A DNA stretch of 64,000 bases from Alteromonas mediterranea DE (GTDB lineage: Bacteria > Pseudomonadota > Gammaproteobacteria > Enterobacterales > Alteromonadaceae). The notes under the pieces were generated by a model. That model searched no databases, was not told where the DNA came from, and saw only the letters and a program-made list of their open reading frames with translations. Shown here piece by piece: positions 8,782 through 17,011 of this stretch. The first letter of the stretch is position 1. Each line of letters starts with the position of its first letter. A program made the position numbers and the translations under genes. Where the stretch lies: the NCBI RefSeq assembly GCF_000020585.3, contig NC_011138.3:2285676-2349675 (forward strand). Reading direction: 5' to 3'.

Positions 8782-11700
8782 TTAAATTGATACGTCTCTC
8801 ATTTGCTTTAATGTAGATCCAAATTGGCTTCGCACAACTGGGTTAAATTCATATATACCCATAAAGTTAACGTGCGCCCAAGCGATAACAGAGCCAGTCA
8901 ATATTGATTCAATGACATTCATACGTTCGTCATGTGAATCAAGAGACAAACAATAGTCAGACAAAAATAAGTAGTTCCATAGAATAATCATATTGCGTAA
9001 CAAGGTATTACTGGCCATGACCAATTGAATCTCGTCCTGCAGACCGACTTGTAACTTACCGTTTCTTCCAAACAGTACTTTGTCTGCAAGTTTTTGACCT
9101 AACTCGACTCTGTTAAGCTGCTTCTGAATATTTTGCCTGAGCGCTTCATCGTCTACATAGTTTAAAATGAAGTGGGTCTTTAGCAAGCGTCCGAATTCTT
9201 TAAAGGCTTTATATAGTGTGTTGTCTCGCTCACTACTGGATAACATTTTTAACATTTGTGAAGCACTGCAGCGCTTCAATTTCATAGACGCCATAAGCCT
9301 TAATATATCATCCCAATTTTCCAATATAAGTTTCTTATTGATTTGCGTCTTTGGCGCTAATGGCGAATCAGAGTATTTGCTGGTTGTTTTAGACTCATAA
9401 GCATAAAGAGTCTGATGATGAACATTTTTAATGCGTGGTGCAAAAGACACGTCCATGAAATGCAAGCCCGCAAAAACAGCTTCAGTATAACCATGCGTGT
9501 CGGTGCTATGAAAGTGCTCCTCTGTATCGTCTTGCATTAATGCAGGTTTTGATGAAACTAACCCTTCAAGGACATAAGGCGCCTCGCGATCTGATGACGT
9601 TAATACATTGACATGAAAAAATGACTGCTTTTCGTCAAGAAAACTATTAACGCTTATCCCTTGTTCTTTGCCGTAATATTTGTATGAATAATTTGCAAGC
9701 AAAGAGTTCACGTTAACCACAACTTTCTTACCATCGCTACTTGAATGTAGTCTCCCATCATTTTCATTATATATGGTGGGTAAGGAGAGCGATTGGATCG
9801 TTTTGACTAAAAGATCATTTGCTCGTTGGAAATTTTGAGCAGATATCCATGAATTTTCAGTATCTTTTAACGCTTTTTCTGAAAATAACTTACTTGCCCT
9901 AGCAAGCTCTGTATGACCCAGGTTTGTCCCTAAACTTAATATTGTGGCAAACAGTAAGCGCACGTCTACTTCAGATTTACCAGCACGTGGAAGACGATTA
10001 CGAAAACAGCCTGAAAAATCAGTATGCCGGTTTATTTCGAACATGACATCTTGAAGCGTAATTGAGCGGGAAGCTCCCAACAGCGTGGGTATGTATTTCG
10101 CGATTGAAAATTCGGGGTCTGGATATTTAATCCGCCAAGTACCATCTTCTTTTGTCGAAAAATGTGAGTTTTCATTGTTGTTAATCCGCTTAATGACGTC
10201 CTCAAATTTTCTCGTTACGCTCTGACCAATGTCGGCAAGTAACGCTTTTCCATCTGAAAACTTTTCAAGCGATGCTGCTGCCAACAGCCTTTTTCGATGA
10301 TGACTCCACTCTTCGATACCAATCATATAACTTGGCGTTTGTCTGTAACGATAGGAATAAGTTAACGTTAATGACTTGTTCTTTAGTCCCTTCGCCACGC
10401 TCATGAATAGGAACGCCCGATATTTGTTTATTGGATTGATATCGTCTTCTTCATTTAGGTGAGCCAATTCGATTTTACTTAAGAACGCAGTAGGTGAGTC
10501 TTCATCAATACTTTTTGGCTGGGATAAGTAGAAGGTTATGGCATCTAACAGTCCTTGATCTTTGCTTTGCTTGTCAAAGCTCATAGACTTAATAAGCGGA
10601 CCTAATGTGCGCTGGAGTTTAATGCTGTTTTCAAACAGCGAGCGATAATAATCAGCATGGGTAGCTAGTTTAGTAATACTGTTTCCAACACGTTCAATAT
10701 GCTTTTCAAAATCAGGGTTTTCGGCATTAAAAAAAGCACTTATTAGCTGGTGTGCGCGCTCGTTTCGTTCTTCAAAAGACAAATCCGCATCTTGGGTGAT
10801 GGAATATACTAGCTCTAACACTCTCTTGGCATCTTTTGCACTATTTAGTACCGATTTATTAGCCTCAAGTGTACTGACTCGTTGCTCGTCGCGTTTGGTC
10901 CGCTCATTACCTTTTGCTTTGTTTGTAAATTGTTTAACTACTTTTAAAATAGCATCAGCAGAAAAATCATGGCGCTTATAAAACTGATCATAAATAAAAG
11001 ACAAATAGTAAAGCGACTGTTTGTTGTCATTTTTCAATCGCCTAATTTCATCGTTGTTCCCTAAGTAGATCGCATCTGAAAAATGCTTAATCGCTTCGTC
11101 TGTGAGCCCCATTTTTTTGTAAACAGGTGATAGTTCAAAAAAGTGCTCGCCAAACACCTGTAGTATTGCCGCATTTTGATTGAGGATCCTCTGGCCAAGG
11201 CCTTGATCGATTCTTTTTAGATCTCTGATGCTATATAGATGCGATTGAGCAGAAAAAAACTGCAACAGCGACTTTTTCTTTTTGAGTGATAATGACTTTT
11301 CAACCAAATCAAGCATCCGTGTTTCATAAGAATGAAAAGCAGTCGAGATAATGTCAACAAACTGATTATATGAGGGGATTTCGACGCGACGCATCCAACA
11401 ATAAGAGACAAGTGCAAACAACATATCTTCTTTGTTCATGCGGATGGATACTAAGCTGTCTGCATGTGTTGCTAATAGTGCATTCGTGTTAGATGTCATC
11501 GCTTGCCAGTTGTATTGCGCAAGTATTTGTTTCTTTTGCCGAGAGGCAATTTCTGGCGAATACGTCGATAAATCAATAGTGCTTTTAAGTGATAGTACTT
11601 TTGTTGCCCTTTTTATATCGGCGTCAATATAGCGACTTGTTTCAAAAAACCGTCCCTTTGCTTGAAAGTAGGCCTTTGACACTAAGTAACCAACCTTGGC

Positions 11701-11841
11701 AACGTCAGATTGCATTTTGTTCAATATCTTTTTAGTTTCGACATCTAAAGTGAAATAGCCAATAGTTGCTTCTTTCGTTAGTTTTGGTACGCTATCGAAC
11801 GCTCGCTTTCTCGCTGAAGAAAGTACTTTCATTTTCGCCAT
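8782..11841 (-). CDS. tnpA: Tn3-family transposase
   Basis: A transposase of 1019 residues, normal for the family, carrying out replicative transposition between the element's inverted repeats. The N-terminus (YFTLDVETKK and following) resembles the DUF4158 DNA-binding domain. The C-terminal RNase-H-like domain keeps the catalytic triad: Asp in SSSDGKKV (about 701), Asp in STDTHGYTE (about 781) and Glu in NRVELGQKLADKVLF (about 911). FAPRIKN and ENWDDILRLMASMK are further Tn3 signatures. ATG 11841 has AAGGA nine bases upstream and starts MAKMKVLSS; an upstream in-frame extension to 11982 is not convincing. The gene appears intact. Confidence 0.94.
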   Translation of the reverse strand: MAKMKVLSSARKRAFDSVPKLTKEATIGYFTLDVETKKILNKMQSDVAKVGYLVSKAYFQAKGRFFETSRYIDADIKRATKVLSLKSTIDLSTYSPEIASRQKKQILAQYNWQAMTSNTNALLATHADSLVSIRMNKEDMLFALVSYCWMRRVEIPSYNQFVDIISTAFHSYETRMLDLVEKSLSLKKKKSLLQFFSAQSHLYSIRDLKRIDQGLGQRILNQNAAILQVFGEHFFELSPVYKKMGLTDEAIKHFSDAIYLGNNDEIRRLKNDNKQSLYYLSFIYDQFYKRHDFSADAILKVVKQFTNKAKGNERTKRDEQRVSTLEANKSVLNSAKDAKRVLELVYSITQDADLSFEERNERAHQLISAFFNAENPDFEKHIERVGNSITKLATHADYYRSLFENSIKLQRTLGPLIKSMSFDKQSKDQGLLDAITFYLSQPKSIDEDSPTAFLSKIELAHLNEEDDINPINKYRAFLFMSVAKGLKNKSLTLTYSYRYRQTPSYMIGIEEWSHHRKRLLAAASLEKFSDGKALLADIGQSVTRKFEDVIKRINNNENSHFSTKEDGTWRIKYPDPEFSIAKYIPTLLGASRSITLQDVMFEINRHTDFSGCFRNRLPRAGKSEVDVRLLFATILSLGTNLGHTELARASKLFSEKALKDTENSWISAQNFQRANDLLVKTIQSLSLPTIYNENDGRLHSSSDGKKVVVNVNSLLANYSYKYYGKEQGISVNSFLDEKQSFFHVNVLTSSDREAPYVLEGLVSSKPALMQDDTEEHFHSTDTHGYTEAVFAGLHFMDVSFAPRIKNVHHQTLYAYESKTTSKYSDSPLAPKTQINKKLILENWDDILRLMASMKLKRCSASQMLKMLSSSERDNTLYKAFKEFGRLLKTHFILNYVDDEALRQNIQKQLNRVELGQKLADKVLFGRNGKLQVGLQDEIQLVMASNTLLRNMIILWNYLFLSDYCLSLDSHDERMNVIESILTGSVIAWAHVNFMGIYEFNPVVRSQFGSTLKQMRDVSI

Positions 11842-12040
11842 TTTATCATTCCTTTTAGTTATTAAAATCAACCTATCAATTACGTTATCTTTAAAAACGT
11901 GCAGTGTGCACTGTTGAAATATAAAGAAATGGTAATTAAAAAAGCAATATATATAACTGTATGGTCTTACTAAGCGTGTCATTTTCGTGTAGTGTACAAA
12001 AGATAATGTGTCAATAATTCACGGATGTTCATCAGCAAAA

Positions 12041-12840
12041 ATGTCGCCCACTAACGAACTCTACGCGCCTCTGATAAAGGCATTTGACCACTTTAATCGC
12101 GCATTATTTAATAACGAATTGCCGCCTGTCATTTTTACTGTCCAGCGTAAGAAGAATGTGATGGGGTTCTTCGCAGCAAAACGGGGGGGAATGCGCAAGG
12201 TGAGCTCTGCAGTGAGTTAAGTATCAATCCTTCCTATTTTGCTTCGTCGAGAATAATAGAAGTTTTTCAGACCTTGGTTCATGAGATGGTGCATGCATGG
12301 CAATTTCATTTTGGTCTGCCCAGCGAGGGTCATTACCATAATAAAGAGTGGGCGCAGAAGATGATGGACATAGGCTTGATGCCCTCAGATACTGGGGAGC
12401 CGGGTGGGGCGATTGTCGGACGCAATATGAGCGACTTTATTATGAAGCAGGGCGCGTTTATGCAAGCGGCTAACGAGCTTCTAGATGACAAAACATTCAA
12501 TTTACGCTGGGTTGACCGCTTAGCCCTACCTAAACTTCATGAGCCGATAATTGTTGATAATCCAGTATTTAAACCAAATTCGCAAGTTGAACACTGCGCT
12601 CATGCAAGTGATCTCATAAATGCAAACGTCATTTCGCTGCGGGATGAAGCGCAGTTCGCATCATTTGCATCTAAGCGCGAGGGCCTTACGTCAATGCCGG
12701 ATACTTTTTTAATCCCAGAAGTAGCAAAACGCCAAACACGGTCAAAGTATACGTGCCCTGGGTGCAGCACTAAAATTTATGGCAAAGCGTCGCTAAATGT
12801 TATTTGCGGTGATTGCGAGTTACCCTTCACAAAGGAATAA
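12041..12840 (+). pseudogene. SprT-like metallopeptidase, frameshifted in a G7 run
   Basis: The first frame (12041 to about 12190) encodes the N-terminus, NELYAPLIKAFDHFNRALF and FTVQRKKNVMGFFAAKR. The second frame (about 12190 to 12840) continues GELCSELSINPSYF, then the zinc-peptidase motif LVHEMVHAWQ, the conserved GLMPSDTGEPGG, and a C-terminal zinc ribbon CPGC-x15-CGDC. Adding one G to the seven-G run at 12183-12189 restores a single frame reading KRGGNAQGEL. SprT-like genes of this kind are often carried beside Tn3-type transposases. It is divergent from tnpA. It may be a pseudogene, a slippage product or a sequence error. Confidence 0.82.
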
Positions 12841-13113
12841 CCGCTAAACAGGTAGCAGACGATACATACTTTGGTGACGCATTAAAAAAAATGGCGACAT
12901 CGCAATACTCAACACTCTCTTGCTGTTAAACCAAGACCAACTCTTTCAAAAATTTATATATTTGCACCCAAAACCGATGCTGAAGCCATCACTAACCAGA
13001 TTGCAGGCGATGATATTGAAGCGAAAAGTGGCGGCGTGCATAAATAGACAAAAAATAAGCAACAGGCTCTGTCGCTTATAAACTAAGTAAACAGTATCAA
13101 TTTTTATTATTAT
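12841..13113. other. Spacer with possible gene debris
   Basis: 270 bases between the SprT-like relic and cadR with no complete gene. A short open tail, about 25 codons ending in AGDDIEAKSGGVHK at about 13047, could be the end of a lost gene. I do not recognise it. Confidence 0.4.
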
Positions 13114-13530
13114 TTAATTGGATGACGTTCTAGAAGTAACGATATTATCCAACTGCTGTAAGACGCCGCAGTCTTTTACTTTTTTATCATCCTCACAAGC
13201 TGAACGAAATGAAAGAAGTGTCTTTTGTAATGCATTCAACTCAATGATGCGACTTTCGATATCCTCAATATGCTTATCAATTGTCGCATTGACACTCTCG
13301 CAACTGCTCTCTGGGTTAGCTCGTGTTTTTAGAACCAAATTAATTTCTTCAATCGTCATATCCAGCGCTCGGCATTGCTTAATAAACAGCAACTGCTTTA
13401 GCGCTTCGTCCGAGTAAAGTCGATAATTCGATTGCGTGCGCTGTGGTGCTGCTAACAACGCCTTTCGTTCATAAAAGCGAATAGTTTGAATACTTAGGCC
13501 TGTTTTATCTGCTAACTGTCCTATTTTCAT
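13114..13530 (-). CDS. cadR: MerR-family Cd/Pb-responsive regulator (CadR/PbrR-like)
   Basis: A 138-residue MerR-family activator. The N-terminal winged helix reads KIGQLADKTGLSIQTIRFYERKALL, followed by the long dimer helix and a C-terminal metal site. The three metal-binding Cys of the CadR/PbrR group are visible: SSCESV (about 79), SACEDD (about 112) and KDCGVL (about 119). Members bind Cd(II) or Pb(II), sometimes Zn(II), and untwist promoters with over-long spacers. It is divergent from the CDF exporter and the promoter at 13550-13580, which it presumably controls. Confidence 0.88.
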   Translation of the reverse strand: MKIGQLADKTGLSIQTIRFYERKALLAAPQRTQSNYRLYSDEALKQLLFIKQCRALDMTIEEINLVLKTRANPESSCESVNATIDKHIEDIESRIIELNALQKTLLSFRSACEDDKKVKDCGVLQQLDNIVTSRTSSN

Positions 13531-13549
13531 TTTTCTTTACCTGATGCGC

Positions 13550-13580
13550 TTGACTCTATACCAAGTATATACTTTATACT
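13550..13580 (+). promoter_or_regulatory. MerR-type metal-inducible promoter/operator for CDF-czc set 1
   Basis: A -35 TTGACT (13550-13555) and a -10 TATACT (13575-13580) are separated by 19 bases instead of about 17. The spacer holds a dyad around CTATACCAAGTATA. This is the classic architecture that a MerR-family protein realigns on metal binding. It lies between the divergent cadR-like gene and the CDF gene. Confidence 0.82.
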
Positions 13581-13612
13581 AATGTTTTTCATCAGTAAAG
13601 AGTGTGTTTCCA

Positions 13613-14230
13613 ATGAGCGGATGTGGGTGCGAAGTTGAAATAAAAGACCAGTCTCAACGACAGGTTTTGTATTGGCTTTTGGGAATAAACGCGACAATGT
13701 TTGTTATTGAAATGGGGATCGGGCTGCTTGCTGATTCAACCGCATTAATAGCCGATTCACTTGATATGCTCGCCGACGCAGTTGTCTATGGTGTTGCCCT
13801 TTATGCTATTGGTAAGTCGCTATTACACAAAGCGAATGCGGCTAGAATTAGCGGCTTTTTTCAGATGGCACTGGGTCTGTTGATTATCATTGATATTGTA
13901 AGACGGTCAATTTACGGTAGCGAACCTGTATCGGGACTAATGATGGCTATGGGGGCAGTTGCACTGGTTGCTAATGTCATTTGTCTTGTGATCATACGCA
14001 AACAAAGAAATGAAGAAGTGCATATGCGGGCAAGCTGGATATTTTCAGCCAACGATGTGATTGCCAACTTAGGCGTTATTTTTGCTGGCGTTTTGGTGTT
14101 TTGGCTCGATTCTCGATGGCCTGATCTGGTTATCGGTGTGATAGTTTCGTGCGTTGTGTTGCGCGGGGCAAAAATGATCCTCGAAGATGCTGGAAATGAA
14201 AGACAGCGAGCGCTTAATGCGCAAAGTTGA
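13613..14230 (+). CDS. Short cation diffusion facilitator (CDF) transporter
   Basis: About 205 residues with six hydrophobic segments and an N-terminal Cys cluster (SGCGCEVE). The CDF metal-site pattern is seen as ADSTALIADSLDMLADAVVYG (helix 2) and SANDVIANLGVIFAG (helix 5). It stops right after helix 6, so the cytoplasmic C-terminal dimer domain of CzcD/ZitB-type proteins is absent; such short forms are known. Presumed role: H+-driven Zn/Cd/Co export across the inner membrane. ATG 13613 is preferred; GTG 13604 is in frame. It is the first gene behind the MerR-type promoter and overlaps the next gene. Confidence 0.87.
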   Translation: MSGCGCEVEIKDQSQRQVLYWLLGINATMFVIEMGIGLLADSTALIADSLDMLADAVVYGVALYAIGKSLLHKANAARISGFFQMALGLLIIIDIVRRSIYGSEPVSGLMMAMGAVALVANVICLVIIRKQRNEEVHMRASWIFSANDVIANLGVIFAGVLVFWLDSRWPDLVIGVIVSCVVLRGAKMILEDAGNERQRALNAQS

Positions 14231-14609
14231 TAAGAACATGCCAATTTTTAATTGCACATCAAAATTGCGTAGGTTGGCATGGCTACTTATTACTTTGCTC
14301 ATGTGTCAATCGGGCTTTTCGTTCGCCGCTCAATGCGATGACTACCCGGCGGAGGTATCGTCAGCCCCTGAACAATCAAAGTCCATAGGCACTTATGATG
14401 TTCCCGAAAAAAATGTAAATGCTGATGATACGTCGAGTGAAGAGTCTAAGTGTTTCCATTGTGTGCTGTGTCAATGTGGACAGATTAAGTTTCTGGCACA
14501 ACACCCAATAAATGACGTAGCTAAACCGTTATGTACCAATCAATATAGTTATTCCCGCAACGTCACTGACGGCCTAGTCAAAGGCCTTTTGCGCCCACCT
14601 CAACATTAA
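14217..14609 (+). CDS. CzcI-like small periplasmic Cys-rich protein
   Basis: About 130 residues starting inside the CDF gene (14-base overlap). A signal-peptide-like segment (LAWLLITLLMCQSGFSFAAQ) is followed by a polar region and a Cys cluster, CFHCVLCQCGQIKF, and the protein ends GLLRPPQH. A second gene in the same position before czcC set 2 (21287-21664) shares the layout and the ending. Position directly upstream of czcC matches czcI of classic czc operons, a small periplasmic modulator. No catalytic motif is seen, so the CzcI label is inference from context. Confidence 0.65.
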   Translation: MRKVDKNMPIFNCTSKLRRLAWLLITLLMCQSGFSFAAQCDDYPAEVSSAPEQSKSIGTYDVPEKNVNADDTSSEESKCFHCVLCQCGQIKFLAQHPINDVAKPLCTNQYSYSRNVTDGLVKGLLRPPQH

Positions 14610-14681
14610 TCCATTCCCTCCTATATGTTTGCATGGGCGCTATCCATGTATGTCGTTATCTTATGAAAAAAAGGTTCTTTT

Positions 14682-16001
14682 ATGAGTTCTTCTCGCCCAT
14701 TGGGCATAAAAAAAGCTAGCTCAGCGTATCTGAAATTGATATCTGCTGTACTGGTAACCATGAGCATATCTGTTCAATCTGCCAATGCACAAAAGTCTTC
14801 AATCACGCTTGAAAATGCGCTCAAACGCACATTATCAAACAACCCAGATTTAATTGTGTTCGAATTTAAATCTTCGGCTTTGGATGGTGAATCAAAAATG
14901 GCCAGCTTACGACCTGAAATGTCAGTTGGGGTTGAAGTTGAAAATGTGTTGGGAACAGGCGAAGTGTCTGGTATCAGAGATGCCGAATTGACACTGACCC
15001 TATCGTCGGTCATCGAACTGGGCGATAAAATCAGCAGCCGAGTGAATGTGGTGAGTACAAAAAAAGCACAACTGCTTTCTCAACGGCGCATTCGTACGCT
15101 GGACATCCTAGGTGAAACAACTCGACGATATATCAATGTCATTGTCCAACAAGCGTTGCACAAGACTGAGCAACGAGCTGAAATGCTGGCTCGCACAATG
15201 CTTCAGACAGTCACTACACGGGTTGAAGCGGGAGCCTCTTCACCACTTGAGAAAAAACGTGCAGAGTCAGCGTTGTCGCAGGCGCGTTTGTCGTTATTGA
15301 TAAGTGAACAAAAACTCAATGAGTATAAACGCGACCTGGCCATCATGTGGGGTGACACTACCGCTGAGTTTACAGAAGTTGAAGGGACACTGTTATCGTT
15401 TCCAAATTCACTATCACTTGAGCATATCCTTTTACAGCTTCAAAGCAATCCACACGTTCTGCTTTATGCTGATAACTATCGGGTACAAGAGGCCAGATTG
15501 AGAGTGGTTCAGGCCAGTCAGCAGTTCGACATTGCGTGGGAAGCCGGTATCCGAAGAATGCAGGGAATTGATGACACAGCGTTAGTCGCCAGTATTTCGG
15601 TGCCGTTAAATACCAAGCAGCGGAATCTAGGTGAATACGAACAACAGCGCGCATTGCTTGACAGTATAGACTATCAAAAACAAGCGAAAATTCGTGAACT
15701 CACTCGCCAATTAAATCAAGTCATTAGCGCAAAAGACCAAGCCTTGCTCACTGTTACGACCCTTCAAGACAATGTCGTCCCAACATTGGAATCTGCATTG
15801 AAATTGGCGCGGGATGGCTATGAAAGTGGTCGCTACAACTATATAGAGTGGGTGACAACGCAACAGCAACTCATAGATATGCAACGAACACTGATAAAAG
15901 CCGCAGGCTTAGTTCACCTTCGAAGCGCAGATCTGGAAGCACTTACAGGTCTTCCAATTTTTACGACGTCCCCGTCGACTTCTGCTCAATCATCACAATG
16001 A
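14682..16001 (+). CDS. czcC: CzcC-type outer-membrane efflux protein (TolC family), set 1
   Basis: A 439-residue TolC-family channel with a signal peptide ending near SANAQKSS. Two TolC repeats are visible: SITLENALKRTLSNNPDL at the start and a second long coiled-coil half with ALKLARDGYESGRYNYIEWVTTQQQLIDMQ. It forms the outer-membrane exit of a heavy-metal RND tripartite pump with the two following genes. ATG 14682 sits 73 bases after the CzcI-like gene; its stop overlaps the region just before czcB. Confidence 0.88.
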   Translation: MSSSRPLGIKKASSAYLKLISAVLVTMSISVQSANAQKSSITLENALKRTLSNNPDLIVFEFKSSALDGESKMASLRPEMSVGVEVENVLGTGEVSGIRDAELTLTLSSVIELGDKISSRVNVVSTKKAQLLSQRRIRTLDILGETTRRYINVIVQQALHKTEQRAEMLARTMLQTVTTRVEAGASSPLEKKRAESALSQARLSLLISEQKLNEYKRDLAIMWGDTTAEFTEVEGTLLSFPNSLSLEHILLQLQSNPHVLLYADNYRVQEARLRVVQASQQFDIAWEAGIRRMQGIDDTALVASISVPLNTKQRNLGEYEQQRALLDSIDYQKQAKIRELTRQLNQVISAKDQALLTVTTLQDNVVPTLESALKLARDGYESGRYNYIEWVTTQQQLIDMQRTLIKAAGLVHLRSADLEALTGLPIFTTSPSTSAQSSQ

Positions 16002-16015
16002 ATAGAGAAAAAATA

Positions 16016-16951
16016 ATGAATAAATCACAATTTACATTAGTTACTAGCGCACGTGACTTGCTTGGCATGTTAGTCATGCTAGTTACTTTACTGTTTGCTT
16101 CTGTCGCCCTGGCAGATGATGACGATGAGGAAGCCGAAGAAAGACCCGAGTACGTAGTGTTATCTCAAGAACGGATGCTTGAACACGATATCGTGACTGC
16201 ATCGGCCGCATCAGGAACATTATCGCTCACAACCAGAACCTTTGGGCGGATAGTTCATGATCCTGCGTCACTGAGTCATATTCGTGCCCGCTTCGACGGT
16301 GTTGTAAAACGTATCATGGTGAATATTGGAGATAAAGTAGAAAAAGGTGACACGCTGGCAATCATTGAGTCAAACGAGAGTTTAAATCAATACTCAATCA
16401 CCTCACCGATGTCTGGAAAAATCATAGCTAGACACGCCAATGATGGTGAGCTCACCAACGGTCAAGTGCTGCTTTCTGTTGCTAATTACTCTCGCGCAAT
16501 TGCTCAATTGGCTATTTTCCCCAAACAACGTACTCATATTGCCGCTGATATGGAAGTCACTTTAAGGCTTGAGGAATTGCAGCAACAATCAAGTATAAGC
16601 CACATTACGTCCTCACCGGATGACAAACCCTATTCTATCGCGTTTGTGAACGTTGATAATGGCAGTGGTTATTGGCCTTTAGGCGCTATGGTAGAGGGTT
16701 ATATTCAGATTGGTTTCCAAGAAGTCAATCTGGCACTCCCCAAAAGTTCAATACAAGAGTTAGATGGGCAAACCATTGTTTTTGTCAAAGAAGGGGAACG
16801 ATTTTACCCCCGCCAAGTAAAACTTGGGAACACGGACAACCGTTTAGTAGAGATTGTGAAGGGCGTTCAAATAGGCCAGCAAGTCGTTGTAGAAAATAGC
16901 TATCTACTAAAAGCTGATTTATTAAAAATGGAGGCGGGCGATGATGACTAA
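16016..16951 (+). CDS. czcB: CzcB-type periplasmic adaptor (HlyD/MFP family), set 1
   Basis: About 311 residues. ATG 16016 gives a good signal sequence (LLGMLVMLVTLLFASVALA) and follows an A-rich leader; an ATG at 15998 overlaps the czcC stop. An acidic DDDDEEAEE stretch follows cleavage. The lipoyl/barrel-sandwich halves are RFDGVVKRIMVNIGDKVEKGDTLAIIES and SPMSGKIIARHANDGELTNGQ. The barrel and membrane-proximal domains follow. It is shorter than many CzcB proteins and lacks the His-rich N-terminus seen in set 2. It bridges CzcA and CzcC. Confidence 0.87.
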   Translation: MNKSQFTLVTSARDLLGMLVMLVTLLFASVALADDDDEEAEERPEYVVLSQERMLEHDIVTASAASGTLSLTTRTFGRIVHDPASLSHIRARFDGVVKRIMVNIGDKVEKGDTLAIIESNESLNQYSITSPMSGKIIARHANDGELTNGQVLLSVANYSRAIAQLAIFPKQRTHIAADMEVTLRLEELQQQSSISHITSSPDDKPYSIAFVNVDNGSGYWPLGAMVEGYIQIGFQEVNLALPKSSIQELDGQTIVFVKEGERFYPRQVKLGNTDNRLVEIVKGVQIGQQVVVENSYLLKADLLKMEAGDDD

Positions 16952-17011
16952 TTACCTGCGCATTTATTGTCAAAAGCAAAGCCAAGTCCATAAAAACGGT
17001 GAGGTGAGAGC

